A stretch of 21,984 nt of DNA from JAENVU01 sp031430375 (lineage in GTDB: Bacteria > Actinomycetota > Acidimicrobiia > IMCC26256 > JAENVU01), in the NCBI GenBank assembly GCA_031430375.1, contig JANPBJ010000283.1, positions 1 through 21,984 on the forward strand. Reading direction: 5' to 3'. The translations under genes were made by a program, and so were the position numbers. How positions within the stretch are numbered: the first letter of the stretch is position 1; each line of letters opens with the position of its first letter. The notes under the pieces were generated by a model that searched no databases, was not told the origin of the DNA, and was given only the letters and a program-made list of their open reading frames with translations. This document shows, one piece after another, positions 13,918-21,550 of the stretch.

Positions 13918-16671
13918 GTGCCCAAGTCCCTTGTGATCGTCGAGTCCAAGACCAAGGCCGACACCATTGGCCGTTTTCTTGGCGAGGACTTCACCGTCCT
14001 CGCCAGTTTCGGCCATGTCCGTGATCTCCCGCGCAAGGGTCTCGGTGTGGATGTGGACGATCACTTCCGGCTCGAATACGCGCCGCCGGAAGGCCGTGCC
14101 AAAGAGGTGGTGTCCAAACTTCGCCAGGCGATGAAGGGTGTCGACGAGCTGTACCTCGCTACCGATGAGGATCGTGAGGGTGAGGCGATCGCCTGGCACC
14201 TGCTCGAGGTGTTGAAGCCCAAGACGCCGGTGAAGCGGATGGTGTTCCACGAGATCACCCGCGAGGCGATCGACTCCGCCATTGCCAATCCGCGCGAGGT
14301 TGACATGCGGTTGGTCGAGGCACAGGAAGGTCGGCGGACACTCGACCGGCTGGTGGGGTATGTGGTGTCGCCGGTCTTGTGGCGGCGCGTGGGTGGGGCG
14401 CGCTCGGCGGGGCGCGTGCAGAGTGTGGCAGTGCGGCTCGTGGTGGAGCGTGAACGCGAGCGGATGGCATTTCGCAACGCGGAGTTCTGGGATCTCGACG
14501 GGCGCTTTGCGGCGCGCGGTACCGACTTCGGTGCCCGTCTCATTGAGGTTGACGGCAAGCGCGTGGTCACGGGCCGAGACTTCGACCCGGCAACCGGTCG
14601 CCTTGCTCCGGACTCGGTGTCGCTTCACCTCTTGGAATCCGACGCTCGTGCCCTGGCGGCACGGTTGGCCGAGACGCAGTTCGGCGTGCGCGATGTTGAA
14701 GCGAAAGACTTCATCGAGCGGCCGAAGCCACCGTTCAAGACCACGACGATGCAACAAGAAGCGGGCAACAAGCTCCGCTACAGCGCGAGCCGCACGATGT
14801 CGGTCGCGCAGGGCCTCTACGAGCGCGGTTTCATCACCTACATGCGGACCGACTCGATCAGTTTGTCGAACCAAGCGGTGGACGCGGCCCGAGCCCAGAT
14901 CGTGGAGCGGTTCGGTCAGGCGTACCTCCCGCCGGCACCGCGGACCTATGCCAACAAGACGAAGAACGCGCAAGAAGCGCACGAAGCGATTCGGCCGGCC
15001 GGCGCACGGTTTCGGACGCCGGAGGATGTGCGCGGCGAACTGTCCCGCGACGAGCAGGCGCTGTACGAGTTGATCTGGATGCGTACGGTTGCGAGCCAAA
15101 TGACCGATGCCAGAGGGCGGCGGGTCACCGTCCGTATCGGTGGCGCATCGTCGGCCGGCGAAGATGCGGTGTTCCGCGCCACCGGGAAGTCGTACGAGTT
15201 TCTCGGATTCCGCATGGCGTATGTGGACGTGAGCGACGATCCCGAAGCGGCGGATGAAGGCGAGGCGGTCCTGCCCGCGATGGGTGAGGGCGAAGGCGTG
15301 GCGTGTCACGGTCTCGACGCCAATGGACACACCACACAGCCACCCGCGCGCTACACGGAAGCCACGCTGGTGAAGGTGCTCGAAGACTCCGGCATCGGCC
15401 GACCGTCCACCTACGCGTCGATCATCAACACCATCACGAGTGAACGCGGCTACGTGTGGAAGAAGGGCAACGCGCTGGTCCCGTCGTGGACCGCGTTCGC
15501 GAAGACACAACTGTTGGAGCGCTACTTCGCGCACCTCGTGGACTACGGGTTCACCGCCACGATGGAAGAGGCGCTCGACGCGGTGGCGCGTGGCGAAGGT
15601 GAAGCCGAGAAGTGGCTGCACTCGTTCTACTTCGGGAACGGCACCGCCGGCCTGAGTGAGTTGGTCTCCGAGGACAACTTGGCCAAGATCGATATGGCCG
15701 AGGTCAACAAGATCCTCATCGGCACCGACGCCGCTGGCAACGAGCTCATGGTGCGCGTGTGGAACACGGGAGAGTCACTGCATCGTGGTGACGAGAAATG
15801 TCCGCTCCCCGCTGACATGCCGCCGGATGAGCTCACCGTGGAGCGCGCGGAGGAACTCATCGCCAAAGGCGCCGCGGGGCCACGGGAGCTGGGCGCTGAT
15901 CCCGCCACCGGAGAGATGGTGCTGGCCTTGACCGGCCGGTTCGGTCCCTTCGTGCAACTGGGTGTGCTGGCCGAGGGTTCGAAGGCCAAGCCGCCGCGCG
16001 CATCGTTGTTCAAGAGCATGGATCTCGACACCATCGATCTCGAGAGCGCGTTGCGGCTGCTGTCGCTGCCGCGCGTCGTGGGCGCAGATCCCGAAGGCAA
16101 TGAGATCACCGCGCAGAACGGGCGGTACGGGCCCTACTTGAAGAAGGGGACCGACAGCCGCAGCCTCGAGTCCGAGGATCAGATTTTTTCGTGCACGTTG
16201 GAGCAGGCCGCGGTGATTTTCGCCCAGCCCAAACGCGGTCGGGGTCAGCAAGCGAAACCGCCGCTCGCCGAACTGGGCGAGAGTCCGGATACGGGGAAGC
16301 TCATCCGCGTGCTCGACGGTCGGTTTGGCCCGTACGTGACCGATGGGGAGACGAACGCCACGATCCGGCGCGGGCTTGACCCCGAGACGCTCACGTTCGA
16401 AGACGCCATTGATTTGCTGCGCGAGCGCGCAGCACGTGGCCCGTCCACCAAGGCAAAGAAGACCGCGAAGAAAGCCACGAAGTCGACGAAGAAGAAGCCG
16501 GCGAAGAAAGCCGCCAAGAAGTCGGCCGTCGGCACCACCCGCGTGGTCAAAAAGGGTACGAGCGCCGCGGCCAAGAAAGCCGCGTCGAAGAAGGCGGGCA
16601 TGACCGCAGGAGCCACGAAGGCAAACGCTGCCGCGCTCGCGACTGACCGCGCAGACGGGTTCGACGCCTGA
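13918..16671 (+). CDS. topA: DNA topoisomerase I
   Basis: The protein is 917 residues, a type IA topoisomerase that relaxes negative supercoils. The TOPRIM domain has Glu9 (VIVESKTKAD) and the metal-binding D83-x-D85-x-E87 triad in TDEDREGEAIAWHL. Other blocks are RRTLDRLVGYVVSPVLWRRV and SAGRVQSVAVRLVVERE. The catalytic tyrosine is Tyr308 in FITYMRTDS. There are no four-cysteine zinc fingers. Instead the C-terminus has three repeats built on GRFGPFV, GRYGPYL and GRFGPYV at about 672, 734 and 800, followed from about 845 by a Lys/Ala-rich histone H1-like tail, as is typical of Actinobacteria. The start is GTG at 13918; TTG at 13909 is possible. No Shine-Dalgarno is evident. The MFS gene begins two bases after its stop. 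Confidence 0.97.
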   Translation: MPKSLVIVESKTKADTIGRFLGEDFTVLASFGHVRDLPRKGLGVDVDDHFRLEYAPPEGRAKEVVSKLRQAMKGVDELYLATDEDREGEAIAWHLLEVLKPKTPVKRMVFHEITREAIDSAIANPREVDMRLVEAQEGRRTLDRLVGYVVSPVLWRRVGGARSAGRVQSVAVRLVVERERERMAFRNAEFWDLDGRFAARGTDFGARLIEVDGKRVVTGRDFDPATGRLAPDSVSLHLLESDARALAARLAETQFGVRDVEAKDFIERPKPPFKTTTMQQEAGNKLRYSASRTMSVAQGLYERGFITYMRTDSISLSNQAVDAARAQIVERFGQAYLPPAPRTYANKTKNAQEAHEAIRPAGARFRTPEDVRGELSRDEQALYELIWMRTVASQMTDARGRRVTVRIGGASSAGEDAVFRATGKSYEFLGFRMAYVDVSDDPEAADEGEAVLPAMGEGEGVACHGLDANGHTTQPPARYTEATLVKVLEDSGIGRPSTYASIINTITSERGYVWKKGNALVPSWTAFAKTQLLERYFAHLVDYGFTATMEEALDAVARGEGEAEKWLHSFYFGNGTAGLSELVSEDNLAKIDMAEVNKILIGTDAAGNELMVRVWNTGESLHRGDEKCPLPADMPPDELTVERAEELIAKGAAGPRELGADPATGEMVLALTGRFGPFVQLGVLAEGSKAKPPRASLFKSMDLDTIDLESALRLLSLPRVVGADPEGNEITAQNGRYGPYLKKGTDSRSLESEDQIFSCTLEQAAVIFAQPKRGRGQQAKPPLAELGESPDTGKLIRVLDGRFGPYVTDGETNATIRRGLDPETLTFEDAIDLLRERAARGPSTKAKKTAKKATKSTKKKPAKKAAKKSAVGTTRVVKKGTSAAAKKAASKKAGMTAGATKANAAALATDRADGFDA

Positions 16672-16672
16672 C

Positions 16673-18193
16673 GTGGAACGGGCCACTCCCGATCGGCGTC
16701 CGGGCACGGGCAACGCGCCGTTCATCCCGTCTGCCGGCGAAGAGACGCCGGTCCCGCCCGAGTCGTTCCGGCTCTTCGGTTCACGCACGTTCCTGAAGCT
16801 CTGGTTGGCTCAAGTGTTCTCGAGTCTGGGTGATTGGGTCGGGTTGTTTGCGATCCTGACGATCACTGCGCAGTTGTCGAATAACTCCGCGGTGGCGGTC
16901 AGCGTTGTCATGGCGGCGCGCTTGGTGCCGGGGTTCTTCCTCGCGAGCTTCGGCGGCGTGATGGTCGATCGCTTCGATCGACGCAAGATCATGGTGCTGT
17001 GTGACCTCGGCCGCGCCGCACTTATCTCCACGCTGCCCTTCGTCAACAGTCTCGCCCTGTTGGTCGTGGCTTCGTTCTTTATCGAGATGATGACGTTGCT
17101 TTGGGGGCCCGCGAAGGACGCCTCGGTTCCCCACTTCGTACCGGAAGACAAGCTGGCGTCGGCCAACACGTTGTCGTTGGTGGCGTCGTACGGGACGATG
17201 CCGCTCGGGGCCGCCATCGCCGCGGCCCTGGCCGTCGTGGCTACTTGGCTCGGCGGTTTCGATGCGTTGAGTTCGTTGAAAGTCGATAAGAGCGTGGTGT
17301 CGTTGTGGTTCGACGCGATTACCTACGTGACGTCAGCGCTCATCGTGGTCCGGCTCCCGATCCCGCGCCCGGATCATGACGGCACCCAAAAGTTCGACCT
17401 CGCCTCGAGTGTTCGCGAGGTCAAAGAGGGTGTGCGGTTCATGCGCTCCGAGCCGTTCAGCCGGGCGGTCATCATTGGCCTCGGTGGGGGGATTATCGGC
17501 GCGGGCGCGATGGTGCCGTTGGGCCAGATCTTCGCGACGCGGGTGCTCGGTTCCGACGAGCAGTTCGGTGTGATGCTCTTCGCGTTGGGCACCGGTGCCG
17601 CCATTGGCCTGTTTGCAATTCTCGCGTTCCAGAAGCGCCTGCCCCGCGAGTCTGTGTTCTCTTGGGCCGTCGTTGGCTGCGGCGTGTTTCTCATTGCCGC
17701 AGTCGGTTTCAATGTGAGCGGCATCACCGCGCTACTCATCGCGGTGGTTGGTGCGTGCGCGGCGAGCGCGTATGTCACCGGCTTTACGATGATTCAGGAA
17801 ACCGTGGCCGACGACATGATGGGGAGAACGTTCGCCACGCTCTACGCGGTCGTCCGACTATGTCTGTTGCTGTCGCTCACCGTGTCGCCCTTGTTGTCGG
17901 ATTTGTTCGACTGGATCTTCGATCTGATGGGCTCGTCCCAGCACATTCAGTTCGGCGGATTCTCGTACTCGTTCCCTGGAGTGCGCCTCGCGCTCTGGGC
18001 AGGCGGAATCCTCACGATCTACTCCGGCCTCTTCGCGAGGCGTCAGCTCTCGATCTTCGCGCGTGCGAACCATCCCACCGGGGAAACGCAGGCCTCGATC
18101 GAGGGTCTGGTTGTCGCCGAACCCGAGGGACAACCCTCGGCCAGAACCGAAGGCGATCCACCGAGACCAGCCGAGAGCGACGGCTCCGAGTGA
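16673..18193 (+). CDS. Major facilitator superfamily transporter
   Basis: The protein is 506 residues. A polar N-terminus of about 35 residues precedes about twelve membrane helices. The loop between helices 2 and 3 carries the MFS motif A-like GGVMVDRFDRRKIMVL, and a related turn (AFQKRLPRESVFSW) sits in the second half. The profile (FGSRTFLKLWLAQVFSSLGDWVG at the start) resembles the MFS_3 / enterobactin-exporter-like group, which mostly contains efflux proteins. A cytosolic tail of about 50 residues, rich in Glu, Pro and Ser, closes it. The GTG start is one base past the topA stop, and the final TGA overlaps the tmk GTG, so it is embedded in the topA-tmk-holB operon. The substrate is unknown. 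Confidence 0.85.
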   Translation: MERATPDRRPGTGNAPFIPSAGEETPVPPESFRLFGSRTFLKLWLAQVFSSLGDWVGLFAILTITAQLSNNSAVAVSVVMAARLVPGFFLASFGGVMVDRFDRRKIMVLCDLGRAALISTLPFVNSLALLVVASFFIEMMTLLWGPAKDASVPHFVPEDKLASANTLSLVASYGTMPLGAAIAAALAVVATWLGGFDALSSLKVDKSVVSLWFDAITYVTSALIVVRLPIPRPDHDGTQKFDLASSVREVKEGVRFMRSEPFSRAVIIGLGGGIIGAGAMVPLGQIFATRVLGSDEQFGVMLFALGTGAAIGLFAILAFQKRLPRESVFSWAVVGCGVFLIAAVGFNVSGITALLIAVVGACAASAYVTGFTMIQETVADDMMGRTFATLYAVVRLCLLLSLTVSPLLSDLFDWIFDLMGSSQHIQFGGFSYSFPGVRLALWAGGILTIYSGLFARRQLSIFARANHPTGETQASIEGLVVAEPEGQPSARTEGDPPRPAESDGSE

Positions 18194-18783
18194 CCAGCCG
18201 GTTCGTGGTGTTCGAGGGCGGAGACGGTTCGGGAAAGTCCACGCAGTGTGCGCGGCTCGCCGAGTGGTTGCGTGCCCGTGGCGAGACGGTGGTGGAGACA
18301 CGCGAGCCCGGTGGGACCCCATTGGGCCGGTCGCTGCGAGCGCTCTTGCTCGACGGCGATGATGTGGATCCGACCGCCGAGGCATTGTTGATGGCGGCTG
18401 ACCGCGCGCAACACGTGGCGGAAGTCCTGCGTCCTGCACTGGCTCGAGGAGATTGGGTCGTGAGCGACCGCCACGTGCCATCGTCGCTGGTGTACCAAGG
18501 CGTGGTGCGCGAGCTGGGTGTGGAGGTGGTTGCCTCCCTGTCGTCGCTCGCCACGGGTGGTCTCGTACCCGACCTCGTGATCGTGCTTGATGTGGGCGAT
18601 GACACCGCGGCGGCGCGACGATCGCCGGACCACGACCGCCTCGAGCGCGAGGGCGATCCGTTTCATCAGGCCGTGCGAGCCGCGTACCGAGACCTGGCGG
18701 CCGAGCAAGGATGGGCGGTGGTCGATGGGTCGGGCAGTCCCGACGTTGTCGGAGCCCGCGTGCTTGCCGTGGTCAACTCGTAG
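18190..18783 (+). CDS. tmk: Thymidylate kinase
   Basis: The protein is 197 residues, close to the usual length. It converts dTMP to dTDP with ATP in the dTTP pathway. The P-loop is GGDGSGKST at 10-18; TREPGGTPLG at about 37-46 forms the substrate-binding loop; SDRHVPSSLVYQG at 92-104 is the DR(Y/H) motif; LID-region residues lie in AARRSPDHDRLE. The frame extends far upstream of 18190, but that part is the shadow of the MFS gene. The GTG at 18190 overlaps the MFS stop as GTGA and sits directly before the first beta strand. It lies just upstream of holB, a common actinobacterial pairing. Confidence 0.95.
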   Translation: MTSRFVVFEGGDGSGKSTQCARLAEWLRARGETVVETREPGGTPLGRSLRALLLDGDDVDPTAEALLMAADRAQHVAEVLRPALARGDWVVSDRHVPSSLVYQGVVRELGVEVVASLSSLATGGLVPDLVIVLDVGDDTAAARRSPDHDRLEREGDPFHQAVRAAYRDLAAEQGWAVVDGSGSPDVVGARVLAVVNS

Positions 18784-18795
18784 GATCCCGTCACG

Positions 18796-19791
18796 ATGTG
18801 GGATGAGATTGAGGGCCAAGCGCGAGCGGTCGCTACGTTACGTGCCGCCGGGACTCATCCGTCGCACGCCTATTTGCTGGTCGGCACGCGTGGTTCGGGG
18901 GTGCTCGAAGCTGCCCGCGCCTTCGCGGGCGACGTGATTGGCGCCACCGATGATCGGACGCGTGGCATGGTGGCGCGGGGAGCGCATCCTGACGTCGTGG
19001 AGTTCGAGCCCACCACGCAGACGTACACGTTGGCGAACGAGATTCGGTCACCACGGCCGGGCGAGACGGCCCGGCGTGACCCCGGCTTGCCACGGGTGAT
19101 CCCGGAAATCCACAAGGCACCGATCGAGGGAGAACGAAAGGTCGTGATGTTGCGCGACGCGGATCGGATGGACCCGGTGGTCGGCAACACGTTGCTCAAG
19201 AGCATCGAAGAACCGCCGGCGCGAACGGTGGTGATGTTGATCACCGACCGGCCGGATTCGCTGCTCGCCACGATCCGGTCGCGTTGTCAGCGGGTCGACT
19301 TTGCCTACGCTCCGCCGAGTCGCACCGTAGCCATCGACGTGTTGCGGGCAACGTTTGGCGCGACCGTCGGTCGCGTGGATGGCCGGGCCGGCACTGTGGT
19401 CGCGTTGGTCGAGGAGCTCGAAGCCGCGCTGAAGGTCGCGGCGGAGGCGTATGAGGCAGCGGCGGCGGAAGAGCTGGTTGTGCTGGATGAGGACATCGAG
19501 CGGCGCGGCTATCCGACCCGGACGGCGGCGGCGCTGCGGAAGCGGTTGGCGGAACGCCAGGCCCAGGAACTGCGTCGGGCGCGAACTGACGCGTTGGTTG
19601 AAGGCATCAGCGCGATGGAGCAGAGGTATCTCGATGTCCTGGCTGATGCTCCAGATGCCGTGGGTATCCGTCCCGCGTCGGTGGCCGCGGCGTTGGAAAC
19701 CTGCCGCGCGGCCCGGCAGGCCGATGAGTTCAACCCCAACGTGGGCTCACTACTGCTGCGGCTCGTTTCGCACTTGCCGGCCGCGGCCTGA
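18796..19791 (+). CDS. holB: DNA polymerase III delta-prime subunit, zinc module absent
   Basis: The protein is 331 residues, a clamp-loader subunit that helps load the sliding clamp. It starts typically (MWDEIEGQARAVATL, HPSHAYLLVGTRGSG). The Walker A region at 30-36, GTRGSGV, lacks the catalytic lysine, as expected for a non-ATPase delta-prime. It retains KVVMLRDADRMDPVVGNTLLKSIEEPP and the SRC motif (TIRSRCQRVDF). The usual four-cysteine zinc module is missing: the segment FAGDVIGATDDRTRGMVARG, where it should lie, has no cysteine. A helical, Ala/Glu-rich region follows the AAA+ part (EELEAALKVAAEAYEAAAAEE). It begins 12 bases after tmk without a clear ribosome site. Confidence 0.88.
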   Translation: MWDEIEGQARAVATLRAAGTHPSHAYLLVGTRGSGVLEAARAFAGDVIGATDDRTRGMVARGAHPDVVEFEPTTQTYTLANEIRSPRPGETARRDPGLPRVIPEIHKAPIEGERKVVMLRDADRMDPVVGNTLLKSIEEPPARTVVMLITDRPDSLLATIRSRCQRVDFAYAPPSRTVAIDVLRATFGATVGRVDGRAGTVVALVEELEAALKVAAEAYEAAAAEELVVLDEDIERRGYPTRTAAALRKRLAERQAQELRRARTDALVEGISAMEQRYLDVLADAPDAVGIRPASVAAALETCRAARQADEFNPNVGSLLLRLVSHLPAAA

Positions 19792-19804
19792 AGGAGTTCA
19801 CACA

Positions 19805-20113
19805 ATGGCGTTGACGTACTGGGCCTTTCTGTATACGGCTGCGGGAGCGGACCCGTCGACCGATCGCACCGCGCTTGACACGCGCGGATGCCGGACTGTG
19901 CTCGTGGGCATGAGCGACCCGGCCGACGCGATCGCCGTTGCCGTCGAGTTGGTCGCCGACGGCGTTCAGCTCATCGAGGTATGCGGCGGCTTCGGGCCGG
20001 TGTGGACCGCTCGGATCATCGAAGCCACTGGCGGAACGATCCCGATTGGGAGCGTGGGGTACGGGCCTGAGGCCGTGGATCAGGTCCACGCGATCTTCGC
20101 GCCGCCCGATTGA
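19805..20113 (+). CDS. DUF6506-like small protein
   Basis: The protein is 102 residues and has no signal or membrane segment. The ATG is well supported by AAGGAG about 7 bases upstream, much stronger than for its neighbours. The pattern matches what I recall of DUF6506: a first strand YWAFLYTAAGADP, a middle VLVGMSDPADAIAVAVELVADG, the diagnostic VQLIEVCGGFGPVWTARIIEA, and IPIGSVGYG. The family function is unknown. It begins 13 bases after the holB stop and is probably the last gene of the topA operon. It is the last gene before the tRNA. Confidence 0.8.
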   Translation: MALTYWAFLYTAAGADPSTDRTALDTRGCRTVLVGMSDPADAIAVAVELVADGVQLIEVCGGFGPVWTARIIEATGGTIPIGSVGYGPEAVDQVHAIFAPPD

Positions 20114-20117
20114 AGCG

Positions 20118-20145
20118 CTGACTGCGAAGAGTGTTTCGGTACACT
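20118..20145 (+). promoter_or_regulatory. Candidate promoter of tRNA-Thr
   Basis: CTGACT at 20118-20123 (a TTGACT-like -35), a 16-base spacer and TACACT at 20140-20145 as -10, placing a start a few bases before the tRNA 5' end at 20156. Spacing and position fit a tRNA promoter. The -10 overlaps the arm of a hairpin, so the two roles compete in interpretation. Confidence 0.4.
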
Positions 20146-20147
20146 CT
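20128..20147 (+). terminator. Short hairpin after the DUF6506-like gene
   Basis: AGAGTGT at 20128-20134 pairs perfectly with ACACTCT at 20141-20147 around a TTCGGT loop, 15 bases after the upstream stop. It may end the topA operon, but there is no U-tract, and the right arm contains the probable tRNA -10 box. Confidence 0.35.
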
Positions 20148-20155
20148 CGGACCCC

Positions 20156-20228
20156 GCCGGGATAGCTCAGTCGGTAGAGCAGCTCACTCGTAATGAGCAG
20201 GTCAGGAGTTCGAATCTCCTTCCCGGCT
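20156..20228 (+). tRNA. tRNA-Thr (anticodon CGT)
   Basis: All arms fold: acceptor GCCGGGA with TCCCGGC, D arm GCTC/GAGC around AGTCGGTA, anticodon stem GCTCA/TGAGC with loop CTCGTAA (anticodon CGT at loop positions 3-5), variable loop AGGTC, and T arm AGGAG/CTCCT with loop TTCGAAT. The discriminator base is T and CCA is not encoded. The tRNA reads ACG codons. Its 3' part, from within the anticodon stem onward, is duplicated at 21551-21596. Confidence 0.96.
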
Positions 20229-20229
20229 C
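20184..20229 (+). repeat. 46-bp direct repeat, copy 1 (att-like, inside tRNA-Thr)
   Basis: This segment covers the anticodon stem-loop, T arm and 3' acceptor strand of the tRNA plus one base. It is identical, base for base, to 21551-21596. Repeats of a tRNA 3' end are the usual signature of tyrosine-recombinase integration, where the element restores the gene end it interrupts. Confidence 0.85.
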
Positions 20230-20537
20230 TTGGGCGGTCTGGTCGCGAACCGTCGGATGCCGCGTCGCGCCAGCAACCGGACGTTTATGTCGTCGCGGCG
20301 AAAGTACGTTCTCGTGCCGACTTTCACGAGCGGGGGCCTGCTGCCTGACGACCCTTGTCCGAAGGGGACCTTGAAACTCACTCTCCGCGCGGATCGAGCA
20401 GGGAGTCGAAAAATCGTGGCCAAACTTCTGAGAGTTGCGTACAGTACGCCGGGTTCGGTCGGGTACCGACCGCGAGTATCAACCTGGGGGAACGATGCTG
20501 GCACTTCGTAAAGGGTTCGGCGGTCTGGTTGCACCAT
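20202..20537 (-). CDS. Possible HTH/excisionase-like small protein or remnant
   Basis: This is a 111-codon minus-strand reading frame whose TGA falls inside the tRNA repeat. The stretch SLATIFRLPARSARRV could be a helix-turn-helix, and it is followed by PPLVKVGTRTYFRRDDINVR, which has the wing pattern of MerR/excisionase-like HTH_17 domains (GPP-VKVG-R--YRR-D). Such a gene reading into the att site would suit an integrative element. Against it: the start overlaps the divergent gene at 20495, codon bias is weak, and the last residues (SREGDSNS) merely translate tRNA sequence. It may be a chance frame. Confidence 0.25.
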   Translation of the reverse strand: MVQPDRRTLYEVPASFPQVDTRGRYPTEPGVLYATLRSLATIFRLPARSARRVSFKVPFGQGSSGSRPPLVKVGTRTYFRRDDINVRLLARRGIRRFATRPPKSREGDSNS

Positions 20538-21367
20538 TCTGTGCGTTTATTCTGTCGCTCGGGGGCCTCTTCGTGCTTGCGCATGCTGGAGTTGCGGGCG
20601 CGTCGGTCTGCACGACCACGTCGGCGGATACAGATCTTGACCGCCTGCCGGACTGTTGGGAGGGCGCGAACGGTCTCATTGTGGGTCGGGGTGATTCCGG
20701 TTCTGATCGTGACCGGGATGGACTCCGGGCCAAGACCGAATATGCGGTCGACGTCGCGTTCGGCGGCGGGGGCGGCAATATCGCCGACGTCTACCACGCC
20801 AACGATGACGACACGAACGACAACGGCGTCGAAGACGGCGACGAGGACCTCGACGGCGATGACCTCACCAACGAGAACGAGACCGAAGCCCGGACCAACG
20901 TCCTTGACTCGGATACCGACGACGACGGTATAGAAGATGGCGCCGACGATACGGACAACGACGGCATCGACAACCAGGACGAGGGCGACTCCGTCGACGA
21001 GGACGGCGACAGCCAGGGTGTCTCGGATCTCGACGATGAGGACGGCGACGGCGTCAACGACGCGGGCGAGGACTTCGACTGCGACTTGGTGAAGAACCGC
21101 AACGAGTTGAACGCCTTCTCGGCGAACTCGGATCGCCACGGCGTTACCGACGCACTCGACGACTCCGACCAGGACGGCGTCGACAACTGGGTCGAACCAG
21201 CATTCGATGACGACCCGATCGACGACGACTCCGACGATGACGGTGTCGAAGACGGCGACGAAGACGGCGACGGCGACGACGTCGAGGACGGCGATGAGGA
21301 CGGCGACGATGACGACGACGCACAAGACGACGGTGACTGCACCGTCGAAATCGACGACGAGCAATAG
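20495..21367 (+). CDS. Secreted, highly acidic thrombospondin type 3-like repeat protein
   Basis: The protein is 290 residues. The ATG at 20495 follows GGGGGA by 4 bases and gives a normal signal peptide: MLALRKGFGG, a hydrophobic core to about residue 30, then AHAGVAGAS. The mature protein starts with a CTTTSADTDLDRLPDCWE block, the usual DTDxDGLPDxWE entry into calcium-binding TSP3 arrays. The rest is dominated by Asp/Glu-Gly motifs such as DSDTDDDGIEDG, DTDNDGIDN, DDEDGDGVND and DSDQDGVDNWVEP, ending in a nearly pure D/E/G tract. Each D-x-D-x-D-G turn could bind Ca2+. A few cysteines (CTTT, DCWE, FDCD, DCTVE) could form disulfides. There is no sorting signal or C-terminal anchor, so it is probably released or loosely surface-bound. 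A strong terminator follows. The specific role is unknown. Confidence 0.78.
   Translation: MLALRKGFGGLVAPFCAFILSLGGLFVLAHAGVAGASVCTTTSADTDLDRLPDCWEGANGLIVGRGDSGSDRDRDGLRAKTEYAVDVAFGGGGGNIADVYHANDDDTNDNGVEDGDEDLDGDDLTNENETEARTNVLDSDTDDDGIEDGADDTDNDGIDNQDEGDSVDEDGDSQGVSDLDDEDGDGVNDAGEDFDCDLVKNRNELNAFSANSDRHGVTDALDDSDQDGVDNWVEPAFDDDPIDDDSDDDGVEDGDEDGDGDDVEDGDEDGDDDDDAQDDGDCTVEIDDEQ
21235..21330 (+). repeat. Low-complexity GAC/GAG/GGC tract within the acidic protein gene
   Basis: The 3' end of the acidic repeat gene is built from near-repeats of GACGGCGACGAAGACGGCG-type units with runs of GAC/GAT codons. Such trinucleotide-rich DNA is prone to slippage, so copy number may vary between strains. 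On the opposite strand it reads as a Val-rich artefact. Confidence 0.6.
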
Positions 21368-21389
21368 CTCGGATCAGCACTACTGAGAC

Positions 21390-21421
21390 AAGGCCCGGGT
21401 CGCAGTTGCGACCCGGGCCTT
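21390..21421 (+). terminator. Strong hairpin terminator after the acidic repeat gene
   Basis: A perfect inverted repeat: AAGGCCCGGGTCGCA pairs with TGCGACCCGGGCCTT, giving a GC-rich stem of about 14-15 bp with a tiny loop, 22 bases after the stop codon. The right arm ends in TT but only CTCG follows, so the U-tract is poor. It is symmetric and could work on both strands. Confidence 0.7.
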
Positions 21422-21550
21422 CTCGCGTGCGCCGCGGCGAGAGAAGACCGGCGAGACGCCGCAACGGCACGGGTTACAGGAGATAAGTGTGCGCCGTACG
21501 CTCAGCCGTGACCTGGGGTTTCGTCAGGTAGCACAGCGTTCAGGTCGGGT

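Noticed and set aside
13711..15621. A 636-codon open frame on the minus strand, antisense to topA
   Set aside because: It mirrors topA codon by codon, is rich in Arg/His and has no recognisable domain. Long antisense frames are common in high-GC genes. The dedA-like gene explains the 3' part in another frame.
17662..18189. A longer thymidylate kinase starting near 17662
   Set aside because: This upstream part is out of frame with, and inside, the MFS gene; its translation is Arg-rich shadow sequence. The GTG at 18190 starts just before the P-loop.
20805..21330. A CRISPR-like or satellite repeat array
   Set aside because: The repetitive signal is in-frame Asp/Glu/Gly codons of a secreted protein, with no regular spacers.
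20378..21364. A Val/Ile-rich minus-strand frame that looks like a membrane protein
   Set aside because: It is the reverse complement of Asp codons (GAC to GTC) in the acidic repeat gene, so its hydrophobicity is an artefact.
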